In this document: positions 1-7,858 of the stretch, piece by piece
Numbering within the stretch: position 1 is the first letter of the stretch
Layout: each line of letters begins with the position of its first letter
Assembly: GCF_002192415.1 (NCBI RefSeq)
Contig: NZ_CP021780.1
Span: forward strand, 4,154,001-4,218,000
DNA from: Paenibacillus donghaensis
GTDB lineage: Bacteria; Bacillota; Bacilli; Paenibacillales; Paenibacillaceae
Length of the DNA stretch: 64,000 nucleotides
Direction: 5' to 3'
The notes under the pieces: model-generated
The model's database searches: none
What the model saw: the letters and a program-made list of their open reading frames with translations, nothing else
Told to the model about the DNA's origin: nothing
Made by a program: the position numbers and the translations under genes

Positions 1-277
1 GAAAATTGCATTTGATAAAGTAAAGCATCCCGATAAAGGCAGTGCGCTTGAAGCATTAAAATGTATTAGTATTACATATGATTTGGGGCATTTAACTCCT
101 AATGGTGGATTGTATATCTCTATCTTTCGTAACTCACTTGGAGAAGAAATTCATCGAACAACTCCAATGTCTTTGGCTCAATGTACGACTGTGATTTCTA
201 CATTCAATGATACTCGACAGGTTGATACAGGCGGATATTTAAAGTGCGAGGTAGTTCCAGACTTCGTTGTAAGTTGA
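1..277 (+). CDS. Partial phage structural protein, unknown
   Basis: The reading frame is open from base 2 to the stop at 275-277, so this is the C-terminal 91 residues of a gene that starts outside the window. The first ATG inside it (83) is not a credible start, because the upstream codons encode ordinary protein sequence without a ribosome site before that ATG. No family was recognised. Its place just before small connector-sized genes and the tail tube suggests a head or head-tail connector protein; this is inference from gene order only. Confidence 0.55.
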   Translation, partial: KIAFDKVKHPDKGSALEALKCISITYDLGHLTPNGGLYISIFRNSLGEEIHRTTPMSLAQCTTVISTFNDTRQVDTGGYLKCEVVPDFVVS

Positions 278-296
278 AGAAATGAGGCGAGTATAA

Positions 297-773
297 TTGT
301 CATTTCTCAAAGAGATAAGTGAATATAAGGACACTATTATAAATAGGTTGTTAAGCGACCAAGAACTGTGCAAGGCTGTGTATTATGCAGATGAAGGATT
401 TCTTGAAAAACCTGATATTGATGATCTGGATAATCTTATTTATGAGAATATATTCCCTCATCGTTTTATTCCAGATACAACTGAAACCGCTAAAACATTT
501 GTTACTATATCTTGCACCGATTACAGACCAACAGGAAATAGTTTTAAGAATGGTTTGTTGAACATCTATATGTTCACTCATCGAGACTTATTTAGGACAG
601 ACTACGGTTATACTCGCATGGATTTTATAATGACAAAGATTGAAGAACTGATGAATAGTAAAAGAGGAATTGGATTAGGAGAATTGGGATTTGGTGGTCT
701 AAATGAATATGTGGTTAACGAGAAATTTCAAGGATACGTGCTGAGCTATAGACCAGTAGATTTTAACAGATGA
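297..773 (+). CDS. Probable head-tail connector or tail completion protein
   Basis: 158-residue protein starting at TTG 297, preceded by a GAGGCGA ribosome site. No known domain was recognised; the sequence is mixed alpha/beta with a glycine-rich stretch (GIGLGELGFGGLNEY) near residues 122-136. Size and position, two genes upstream of the tail tube, fit the connector/terminator block of a long-tailed phage. The stop overlaps the start of the next gene by four bases (ATGA at 770), which indicates translational coupling. Function is inferred from context. Confidence 0.5.
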   Translation: MSFLKEISEYKDTIINRLLSDQELCKAVYYADEGFLEKPDIDDLDNLIYENIFPHRFIPDTTETAKTFVTISCTDYRPTGNSFKNGLLNIYMFTHRDLFRTDYGYTRMDFIMTKIEELMNSKRGIGLGELGFGGLNEYVVNEKFQGYVLSYRPVDFNR

Positions 774-1489
774 TTGAAATTACTGAAGATATCGAATTAA
801 AGCTACTGCTCGGAAAGCCAATCCTCGTAGATGGTATATTTGTCCACTCTCCTCTTTTAAAAACTGTAATTTTTCATGGGTATGAATCATACAATCACGC
901 CCTCTCTTCTCTGCTTTTTGACAAAAACAGATTTCCTGATCTAAAGGATTTAGAACAATCTAATACAGATCTCATGATTTACTTTTTCCAAAAAGATGAT
1001 GTTTTCAGAGAGTCCTTAAAACTTGGGTCAAGGATTATATTTGGTAAAGATATTGTATTAGACGTTGTTGAAAACGAAAGATATTTCCGAATTGGAAAAC
1101 AGTTCGTTTCAGAAAACACGATTAATTCAATTCAGAAAGTAGTTAGATTTGCAAATAAAGTGCCAGACAAGACGGAAGAGGAAGAATTTAATCCTGCAAA
1201 TTCTAAAGCAGAAGAGTTCATTAAAAAAATAATGGGTGATAGAGCGAAGAAACCTAAAAAAAAACCTATTAATAATCTACATAGCCTCATATCGGGTTTG
1301 GCTTGGAAATCCAATAACTTATCCATATTAGATATAGAAAAGTTAACAATATACCAATTTTATGATGGGTATTACAGATTAGAAAATATTGATCATTACA
1401 ATAACATCATGATGGGTATTTATTCTGGGAACATAGACTCTACAAAAATAAAAATCCAAGAAAATACTTGGACTAAGATTATCACATAA
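770..1489 (+). CDS. Unknown phage protein upstream of tail tube
   Basis: 239 residues, ATG at 770 overlapping the upstream stop in an ATGA junction. A lysine-rich segment (AKKPKKKPINN) lies near residues 159-169. The N-terminal half is beta-rich; no domain was recognised. It is followed within 15 bases by the tail tube gene, so it belongs to the same late operon. It could be a tail terminator or completion protein, but the sequence alone does not show this. Confidence 0.5.
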   Translation: MIEITEDIELKLLLGKPILVDGIFVHSPLLKTVIFHGYESYNHALSSLLFDKNRFPDLKDLEQSNTDLMIYFFQKDDVFRESLKLGSRIIFGKDIVLDVVENERYFRIGKQFVSENTINSIQKVVRFANKVPDKTEEEEFNPANSKAEEFIKKIMGDRAKKPKKKPINNLHSLISGLAWKSNNLSILDIEKLTIYQFYDGYYRLENIDHYNNIMMGIYSGNIDSTKIKIQENTWTKIIT

Positions 1490-1504
1490 TGGAGGAATTA
1501 TATA

Positions 1505-2299
1505 ATGACAGTAACAAATCGATGGACAATTCGTGATGTAGCTACTGCATCATTTTTTGACCAAGTTACAAAGAAACTTAGAGCACGATTGGATAGTTTG
1601 AAACAATCTGGACTCGAAAATACAGCAGATACAGTATATGCACAAGGTGGTAGTGGTAACCCTAAACTAGTGGGATTTTCTGGTAATAAAGCAGCCAAAT
1701 TCACTCTGCAAGATGCTTTGTTTACAAACGATCTGATTGCCATGCTGTTGGGTACAGAAATCATTACGGCTGCAACACCAGTAACGGTGGATAATATCTT
1801 GAAGGTTACTGGAAACTCTGTAACACTAGATTACACCCCCATAACAACCGGAGCATTGGTTAGCGTAAGCAAGTATCTTCCCGATGGAACTGTAGGAGAA
1901 AGCTTTGATTACAAATCCGCCTCCCCTACTGCTGGTGAGTATAGTGTGACAGATAAGGTAGTAACGTTTGCAACTGGTGCTCTAATAGATGGAGAAAAAG
2001 TCATTGCATACTATAAGACAATGGCAGGATCGGGCACAAAACAACTAAAGGCGCAAACCGATAAGTTCGCTGGCAGTTTTGAGCTAATTCTGGATGTTCT
2101 AGTTCGCGATGTACTCACAAAACAGGATTATGCTGCACAGATTACTATTCCATCTGTCAAACTTGAAGATAATTGGAGCATGGCAATGGCTCCCGATGGA
2201 GATCCTGCTACTCAGGATATTGTAATGGAAGCACTAGCTGTTCCGGGTTCTAAAGACCTATATACGATGTATATCTTTGATGAATCAGATTTGGCTTAA
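1505..2299 (+). CDS. Probable major tail tube protein
   Basis: 264 residues, ATG 1505 with a strong GGAGGAATT ribosome site. The N-terminal region is rich in small residues and beta strands. Residues from about 75 to 175 resemble an inserted immunoglobulin-like or beta-sandwich domain (TPVTVDNILKVTGNSVTLDY). The C-terminal part (DVLVRDVLTKQDYAAQITIPSV) resembles the inner beta-barrel of siphovirus tube proteins. A strong terminator follows, as is common after tube genes, which are made in high copy. The chaperone-like gene and the tape measure lie downstream in normal tail order. Assignment is by position and general character, not by a decisive motif. Confidence 0.55.
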   Translation: MTVTNRWTIRDVATASFFDQVTKKLRARLDSLKQSGLENTADTVYAQGGSGNPKLVGFSGNKAAKFTLQDALFTNDLIAMLLGTEIITAATPVTVDNILKVTGNSVTLDYTPITTGALVSVSKYLPDGTVGESFDYKSASPTAGEYSVTDKVVTFATGALIDGEKVIAYYKTMAGSGTKQLKAQTDKFAGSFELILDVLVRDVLTKQDYAAQITIPSVKLEDNWSMAMAPDGDPATQDIVMEALAVPGSKDLYTMYIFDESDLA

Positions 2300-2317
2300 T
2301 AAGCACAAATACATAAT

Positions 2318-2347
2318 AAGCCCATCTATTAATATAGGTGGGCTTTT
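2318..2347 (+). terminator. Rho-independent terminator after tail tube gene
   Basis: The arms AAGCCCA and TGGGCTT, extended by CTA/TAG, are followed by a run of six T. The hairpin stands 19 bases after the tail tube stop and separates that gene from the endonuclease relic. Confidence 0.8.
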
Positions 2348-2381
2348 TTATTTGTGCAACCAAGAGGGAGAATGGTGGAAT

Positions 2382-3488
2382 TTGATAAAAGAAAGAGGCC
2401 CAATAACCGTTACATGTGATTATTGTATGAAAAGTGAATGGAGACTTGAACGAACAGAGTACAATAGAAGAAAAGATCAAAAAATAAGATCAATTGGGCA
2501 TATATATAATTTCTGTTGTGATGTGTGTAGAGAAATCATTATCTACAACACTGTTAGAATTACAATGAAAGAACTAGGATATTCTTTACTAACTACACAT
2601 ATTAAAGACGCAAAACAAAAAATATCCTATATTTGTTCTTGTGGAGAAAAGACAGAAACAAGTTATGATGTAGTTAGTAGATTAGGATGCTCATGTTTTA
2701 AATGTGGCCTAAAAAAATCTGGATCAACTAGAAGAAGATCTCTGCGAAAAGTAATGGAATATGCTAAACATAACAATATAAAGATACTTATTGAAGATAG
2801 GGACTACTTGCATATGGCGCTATCTGACCATGTTGACTACATTTGTTCATGCGGAGAAACTCATAGTAGAAGACTTAGGAACATTATGAACGGTAGTGTT
2901 CGTTGTCCTAAGTGTATTGAAATTAAGAAAGTCCAAACAAGTTTTGAACGTTTTGGCTGTGCTAATCCAATGCAAAACTCAGTGGTAAGAGCAAAAACGT
3001 TCAAAACGTTTAACATAAACAATTCTATGTCTATATCATTGCAGCAAGCATATATTCACAGCATAACTAGCGGCGACATCAATTATCTATGCGAAGGATC
3101 GTTTTTAGATATAGCTTTTCCAGAAGAAAATATTTATATCGAATATGACGGTGGCCTTCACGATGGAAAAGTAAAATTCGGTCTTATTTCTGAAAAAAAG
3201 TTTAAAGAAAAGGAAAGGCGTAGAAGATATGCTTTATATCGTAATGGTTGGAATTAAATTAGAATTATTTCGAAAAAAGACCGCCTCCCCTCTATTGAAG
3301 CAATAGAAGAAATGATTCTAATCGCTAAAAATATAATAAATTCCGGTAGATCCTGGGTTACTTTTGATATTGATAATAATTTTTTGATTACCAGCAAAAC
3401 AAAGGTTTCTTATGATTTTGGAAAATTAAATAGAATAAGAAAAGATTCAAAAAAATACATAGATATCATAGAAAAATATGAACTGTAA
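2382..3488 (+). pseudogene. Stand-alone EDxHD-type homing endonuclease, interrupted by a stop codon
   Basis: The likely start is TTG 2382, eleven bases after GAGGGAG (2364-2370); upstream ATGs precede the terminator. The product has several CxxC pairs (CDYC, CDVC, CSCG, CPKC) typical of zinc-binding DNA contacts, then a Vsr-like nuclease domain: Asp in FLDIAFP, Glu in IYIEYDGG, His-Asp in GGLHD. After RRRYALYRNGWN the frame meets TAA at 3255-3257, exactly where relatives read leucine (NGW-x-L-I-R-I). The same frame stays open for 77 further codons, starting IRIISKKDRLPSIEAIEEM, to TAA 3486-3488. One TTA to TAA change explains this. The protein is therefore probably inactive or recently lost. 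It lies between the tube gene and the glycosyltransferases as an insertion in the late operon. Confidence 0.75.
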
Positions 3489-3512
3489 ATCCATTTAGGA
3501 GTTCGTAAATGA

Positions 3513-4253
3513 ATGAATAACATAAATGACTTACCCACTCTCACGATTGCTGCTCCGGTTAGAAATAGAAGTTTCATTTTAAACCAATATCTAGATCACA
3601 TACATGATATCGACTATCCAAAATCAAAAATCAACCTCTTCTTTGTTCTCAATGATAGTTCCGATCACAGTGAAGAAATACTTAGATCGTTTAAAGAAAA
3701 TCACTTAGATAAATATAACCGCATCACTATAGAAATATATAATCGAAACATCCCTTTGGACACTCGTGCTACTGACACTAGAGATAAACATATTTATAAT
3801 CATTTGAGTGTATTAAAAAATTACATTATGTTCAAAGTTAAGACCGAAAAACTCCTGTTTATCGATTCCGATATTTTAGTCCCTGATAGTGTAATTAATA
3901 ATCTACTCAACGCCGAAAAAGATATTGTTTCGGGACTAATATATAATGGCTACCTTGTCGATCCAGAACGTCCATATAAATACCCCAATATAATGAAGTT
4001 AAATGAGAAAAATAACTATGAGCATATATCTAATCACTACATACGCGAAGCCCCCTACAACAAACATCAACATCTATTAAAAGCCGATTTGACTGGAGCA
4101 GTATGGATGATCAATAAGAAAGTCTATAAAAACATAAAGTTCGGGTATCATCCTCAAGGGGAAGATGCCTATTTTTGTGCAATGGCTCAGAGTAAAGGAT
4201 TTGAAATATATTGCGATGTCGGGACATTCTGTACACATGTAATGGAAAAATAA
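3513..4253 (+). CDS. Family 2-like glycosyltransferase (GT-A fold)
   Basis: 246 residues, ATG 3513 with TAGGAG at 3496-3501; the nearer ATG at 3509 runs into a stop after two codons. The opening LTIAAPVRNRSFILNQYLDHI and the acidic metal site LLFIDSDILVP (DxD near residues 120-122) mark a nucleotide-sugar transferase of the GT-A type. A later GEDAYFCAMAQ motif fits the acidic acceptor-side residue of the same fold. No membrane segment is seen. It sits between the tail tube gene and the tail chaperone with a second glycosyltransferase behind it, so the natural reading is that the pair decorates a virion protein. Sugar and acceptor cannot be read from the sequence. Confidence 0.85.
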   Translation: MNNINDLPTLTIAAPVRNRSFILNQYLDHIHDIDYPKSKINLFFVLNDSSDHSEEILRSFKENHLDKYNRITIEIYNRNIPLDTRATDTRDKHIYNHLSVLKNYIMFKVKTEKLLFIDSDILVPDSVINNLLNAEKDIVSGLIYNGYLVDPERPYKYPNIMKLNEKNNYEHISNHYIREAPYNKHQHLLKADLTGAVWMINKKVYKNIKFGYHPQGEDAYFCAMAQSKGFEIYCDVGTFCTHVMEK

Positions 4254-4270
4254 AATTAGGGAGATCAGAG

Positions 4271-5302
4271 ATGTCTATCAAATCCAAGCAAAGTATTACT
4301 ATTATTTATCCGCCCACCGTAGATTATTACATGCTCTATCAGCGCCCCCATCAACTATTGAAAGCATTATCCAGGATCAACAATGTAAGATGTATTTTTA
4401 TAAGTTCAGAAGTATTCAAACCCCTTCCTAAACCAATCAACGAAGTCAGTAAAAATATGTTTGTTGTTCGAGGGAACTCCGATTATAAATCTTTGATTCA
4501 AGGCAAAGTCGTATACTGGGTATCCTATCCCGAACATATTGACTATCACCTGACCGTAGAGAAGGATTTTGTTGTATTTGATGCAATTGATAATCCGGTC
4601 GATGAATTTGCCGTATGGAAAGACAAATTGGATTATGCTGTTTCCAAGGCGGATATAGTTTCGTGTACAGCAAATATCTTATATGAGTATCATTCTAAGC
4701 GAACGAATAAGCCAATTTTCATGTGTCCTAATGGTGGAGATTTTGCACATTTTAAAAAAGCAAAAAAGAGACTGGACAAACCTCATGATTTCCCAAAAAC
4801 AAATAAGGACGATAAAGTTGTGGGGTTTTATGGTGCGCTTGCAACTTGGCTGGACACTGAAATCATCAAGAAAATTGCAGAGAAATATAAAGTAGTATTG
4901 ATAGGTAAAAATAAATATTATCCAATTGAAGTAAATCATCCAAACGTATACAACATTGAACATAAGGACTATCTACAGTTACCTATATATTTATCACACT
5001 TCGACGTTGCAATAATTCCCTTTAAATTAACGGAGATGATGAAGGGCTGCGACCCCGTAAAGTTACAAGAATATCTAGCTAGTGGGAAACCAGTTGTAAC
5101 AACAGAGATTGAAGATGTGGTGGCTAACTTTTCAGATGTAGTTGATTTTATGAATATTGATAATTGTCTTGAAGTAATTGATAGAGTCATTGCAGAAAAC
5201 AGCAAAGAGAAAGAAGCAAAGAGAATAGAAACTTCAATTAGAAACTCTTGGGATGTTAGAGCAGAAACCGCTATTGAAGCGCTAAATCTATATATGAACT
5301 AA
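4271..5302 (+). CDS. Glycosyltransferase, GT-B fold
   Basis: 343 residues starting at ATG 4271, after AGGGAGATCAGAG; the longer frame from 4211 overlaps the previous gene and is not needed. The N-terminal YYMLYQRPHQLL motif is characteristic of a group of GT-B enzymes. Further marks are VVGFYGALATW at the domain border and CDPVKLQEYLASGKPVVTT, the C-terminal donor-binding segment with its conserved Glu. It follows the GT-A enzyme by 17 bases, so the two are co-expressed with the tail genes. The likely role is modification of a tail protein or of the cell surface; the target is unknown. Confidence 0.85.
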   Translation: MSIKSKQSITIIYPPTVDYYMLYQRPHQLLKALSRINNVRCIFISSEVFKPLPKPINEVSKNMFVVRGNSDYKSLIQGKVVYWVSYPEHIDYHLTVEKDFVVFDAIDNPVDEFAVWKDKLDYAVSKADIVSCTANILYEYHSKRTNKPIFMCPNGGDFAHFKKAKKRLDKPHDFPKTNKDDKVVGFYGALATWLDTEIIKKIAEKYKVVLIGKNKYYPIEVNHPNVYNIEHKDYLQLPIYLSHFDVAIIPFKLTEMMKGCDPVKLQEYLASGKPVVTTEIEDVVANFSDVVDFMNIDNCLEVIDRVIAENSKEKEAKRIETSIRNSWDVRAETAIEALNLYMN

Positions 5303-5318
5303 AAGGAGAGATTAATTA

Positions 5319-5804
5319 ATGGCTAAACTTACAGCAGCAAAAATCAATAAACTTAGTAAGGAACTCGATAAGAAACGGAAAATCTATATTCTTGAAGACA
5401 ATGATGAAGTGAATGTTTCCATTGAATTTAAAGAATCATTGGTGGATAAGGTAGTCATGGATTATATTTCTGTATTGGAAAAATTAAGCACCTCATCTTC
5501 TATTTCTGACGACTTACTTCGTGGAACCGCTGGAATACTCCATCTCTTTATTCTTAGAGAATTCTCAGATGTACCGATGATTCCTAAAACAAACGATGAT
5601 ATTCAAGAACTTGTAGATACATCCCTCGCTCTTTATGATACTGGCATTATGGAAGCAGTTATTGAAGGATTCGATCATGAACAAGTTCAGAAGGTTTATG
5701 AAAAACTAGATATTTCAAGTAAACGTGCTGGCGAATTGCTAGGTGAATTAGCAATTAAGCAAACTATTAGTACTCAAGAAGAAGCTGTAACTGATGGAGT
5801 TTAA
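5319..5804 (+). CDS. Probable tail assembly chaperone
   Basis: 161 residues, ATG 5319 with AAAAGGAGAG just upstream. The protein is acidic and largely helical, without recognisable motif. A gene of this size between tail tube and tape measure is usually the tail assembly chaperone that coats the tape measure. Its 3' end overlaps the next gene by 11 bases (5794-5804). A programmed frameshift is common at this place, but no convincing slippery heptamer was found in the overlap, and the next gene has its own ATG. Confidence 0.5.
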   Translation: MAKLTAAKINKLSKELDKKRKIYILEDNDEVNVSIEFKESLVDKVVMDYISVLEKLSTSSSISDDLLRGTAGILHLFILREFSDVPMIPKTNDDIQELVDTSLALYDTGIMEAVIEGFDHEQVQKVYEKLDISSKRAGELLGELAIKQTISTQEEAVTDGV

Positions 5805-6231
5805 AAGCCTAAAAGATTTGGAAAAACATCTAAACAAACAGATTGCGCAATCACTCAAAAATGATGTGGGTAATGGTGTTGCTAGAAAAAAACTTAAAGA
5901 GAACATCCAGACAGAGGTTTATGATAAATATGACCCCGTTATTTATGAACGCCAACGCGAAAATGGTGGTTTAATTGATGACGCTAATATCAAAGTAGAG
6001 ATGATTGATAATAACACCGTATCCATTGAGAGTCATCGGATGGATGGCAACAAAAATGTAGGAGTCGTTGTTGAAACTGGCGTTGGATATAACGAGGAAT
6101 GGGCATTCCCTTATACACATAAGAGTAGGCTATTTACAGAAGTCACTCGTGATGAATTGAGAAATGACGGTAGTGTTGAACATGCGCTGATGAAGGGTTT
6201 GGAAGTTCAGGGACTGAAGGTTCAGAAGTGA
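5794..6231 (+). CDS. Small tail protein of unknown function
   Basis: 145 residues, ATG 5794 inside the end of the previous gene. The sequence (ARKKLKENIQTEVYDKYDP, then RQRENGGLIDD and VGVVVETGVGYNE) has the character of the HK97-gp10-like minor tail or completion proteins, which contain a helix followed by a compact beta domain. That resemblance is weak and by eye. The overlap with the chaperone-like gene suggests coupled translation. Confidence 0.45.
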   Translation: MEFKSLKDLEKHLNKQIAQSLKNDVGNGVARKKLKENIQTEVYDKYDPVIYERQRENGGLIDDANIKVEMIDNNTVSIESHRMDGNKNVGVVVETGVGYNEEWAFPYTHKSRLFTEVTRDELRNDGSVEHALMKGLEVQGLKVQK

Positions 6232-6292
6232 TTTGTGAAGTGATGATGAAATTGTAATTTGATAAAGTAAAGGGAAATGAGACGATGGATGA

Positions 6293-7297
6293 ATGGCAGA
6301 ATTTAATAAAAATATGCTCAGAGAGACAGCCGAAAAGCTACCTCCTGTTGATGAACAAAAATGGCAAATGGTTAATGAAGATTATCGCAACTTGGTCGAA
6401 GAGTACATCTCGGTTCAAGCACATAGTCAAAAAACTAAAATTCAATATAGATCCTGCTTAAGGCAGTTCGGTTACTACATATATAAGAGCATGAACAATA
6501 AATTTCTATACGATATTAGTAAACGAGATTTTTTGAGATATATTAGTTTCTTGAGAGATACGAGAAAAATGTCATCCAGTGCAATTGGTTTACGCAAGGC
6601 GTGTGTTTCAAGTCTTTGTAATTATATTGAAAATGTTGTGGCAGATGATGATAAGAACTATAAGATGTTTAGAAACTTCACTCGCGGTCTACCAGCGATA
6701 ACCAAGAATAGCGTATACAACAAAGTAAAGATATCAAAAGACGACTATGATCTAATAATGAAAACAATGGTGAATGATAAAAACTATCTTGGTGCTGCGT
6801 GGGTAGCATTTGCTTTTAATGTAGGTGCTCGACGTGCAGAGATCCCACAGTTTAAAACTGAAATTTTGAACTACCCTATTGTTGAAGGCGGCGGTTATAC
6901 AATGTCTCACATAATTCGCCTCAAGGGTCGTGGCGAAGATGGAAAGCAAGAACCTTATATGGTCAACGAAGAAGCATTGCAGTATGCTAAGTTATGGATT
7001 GAAAAACGTGACTATGAAGCTGAATATATCTTTACTACTAAATATAGCGGAGAAACGGGTTCAATGTCAGAAGCTTGGGCTAACGAGTTTTGCAAAGAAA
7101 CTCTTTCAAATATTTTAGGAAGACGGATTAACCCCCATCTTTTTAAAGCATCGTGTGTTACATATTTGTTGGAAGTTAAAAAGATCCCTATCGAAATAGT
7201 CTCAAAATACGTAGCGCATCATGAAAATATCGCTACAACTATCGCCCATTACGATCTAAGGGATTTTGCAGAAGAAAGAAATAAGATTTTCGGTTAG
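6293..7297 (+). CDS. Tyrosine recombinase-like protein in tail module
   Basis: 334 residues, ATG 6293; the ribosome site is weak. An N-terminal SAM-like core-binding part (residues about 30-115) precedes a phage-integrase fold catalytic domain. Visible catalytic elements are Arg in VGARRAEI, Lys in RLKGRGED, His in NPHLFKAS, His in VAHHEN and Tyr in IAHYDLR. The usual HxxR box reads HLFK, so the second arginine is lysine; activity may be reduced or lost. The phage has a separate serine integrase at 43,398, so this protein is unlikely to be the integrase. SPbeta also carries a tyrosine recombinase-like gene in its late region and uses a related fold as repressor, so a regulatory or resolution role is possible. 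Confidence 0.75.
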   Translation: MAEFNKNMLRETAEKLPPVDEQKWQMVNEDYRNLVEEYISVQAHSQKTKIQYRSCLRQFGYYIYKSMNNKFLYDISKRDFLRYISFLRDTRKMSSSAIGLRKACVSSLCNYIENVVADDDKNYKMFRNFTRGLPAITKNSVYNKVKISKDDYDLIMKTMVNDKNYLGAAWVAFAFNVGARRAEIPQFKTEILNYPIVEGGGYTMSHIIRLKGRGEDGKQEPYMVNEEALQYAKLWIEKRDYEAEYIFTTKYSGETGSMSEAWANEFCKETLSNILGRRINPHLFKASCVTYLLEVKKIPIEIVSKYVAHHENIATTIAHYDLRDFAEERNKIFG

Positions 7298-7333
7298 CAT
7301 CAAACTATCGTTTTATCATAAAAATACATATAC

Positions 7334-7355
7334 AAGCCCTTTCTTATAAGGGCTT
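7334..7355 (+). terminator. Hairpin after recombinase-like gene
   Basis: AAGCCCTT and AAGGGCTT form an 8 bp stem with a six-base loop. There is no long T run, so it may be a weak terminator or an mRNA-stabilising hairpin. It overlaps nothing coding. Confidence 0.5.
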
Positions 7356-7371
7356 CTCGGGGAGTTAAGTC

Positions 7372-7791
7372 ATGAAAATTAAGAAATTTGAACTTGAGCC
7401 ATTTATCAGCTACCTCCATTCTCTTAGGCTAGATCGTGTAGACAGTCGAATGCGTTCAAGATTCAAAAAAATCCTAATCGACAAGTATCAAGTGTTCACA
7501 GATGAATTACGCGAAATCAATGTTGACTACACAGTAAAAGATAGTTCCGGTGATCCCATTATTGAGAATGATAAGTGGATTTTTGAAAATAACGATGAAC
7601 GACTTAAAGAAATTCAAGACCTGAGTTTCGAAGAAATTTACATCGAGCAAAATGAAGAAAATAAAAAGATGCTTCTCTCAGTTAAAGAATCGGTATTGAA
7701 CCGTGGTCCTTCTGAATTAGAAGGTAAAGATGCAGACGTTTACGATTGTTTGGCTGAAATTGTAGAACAAATTACATATGAAGACCAGTAA
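7372..7791 (+). CDS. Small unknown tail protein before tape measure
   Basis: 139 residues, ATG 7372 after GGGGAG. The protein is strongly charged and helical with acidic stretches (LSFEEIYIEQNEENKK). No family was recognised. A charged helical protein directly upstream of the tape measure could be a second tail assembly chaperone; this is only positional inference. A compact terminator starts at its stop codon. Confidence 0.5.
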   Translation: MKIKKFELEPFISYLHSLRLDRVDSRMRSRFKKILIDKYQVFTDELREINVDYTVKDSSGDPIIENDKWIFENNDERLKEIQDLSFEEIYIEQNEENKKMLLSVKESVLNRGPSELEGKDADVYDCLAEIVEQITYEDQ

Positions 7792-7819
7792 GAAGAGATT
7801 TTAAATCTCTTCTTTTTTA
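7791..7819 (+). terminator. Rho-independent terminator before tape measure
   Basis: AGAAGAGATTT pairs with AAATCTCTTCT and is followed by TTTTT. It divides the chaperone-region transcript from the tape measure gene. Confidence 0.8.
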
Positions 7820-7858
7820 TATTTCACTTAAATATCAAAAGGAAGTGGTTTAAACATA

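Noticed and set aside
5794..5804. Programmed frameshift in the tail chaperone gene
   Set aside because: The genes overlap, but no credible slippery heptamer is seen and the downstream gene has its own ATG. The second product does not look like an extension of the first.
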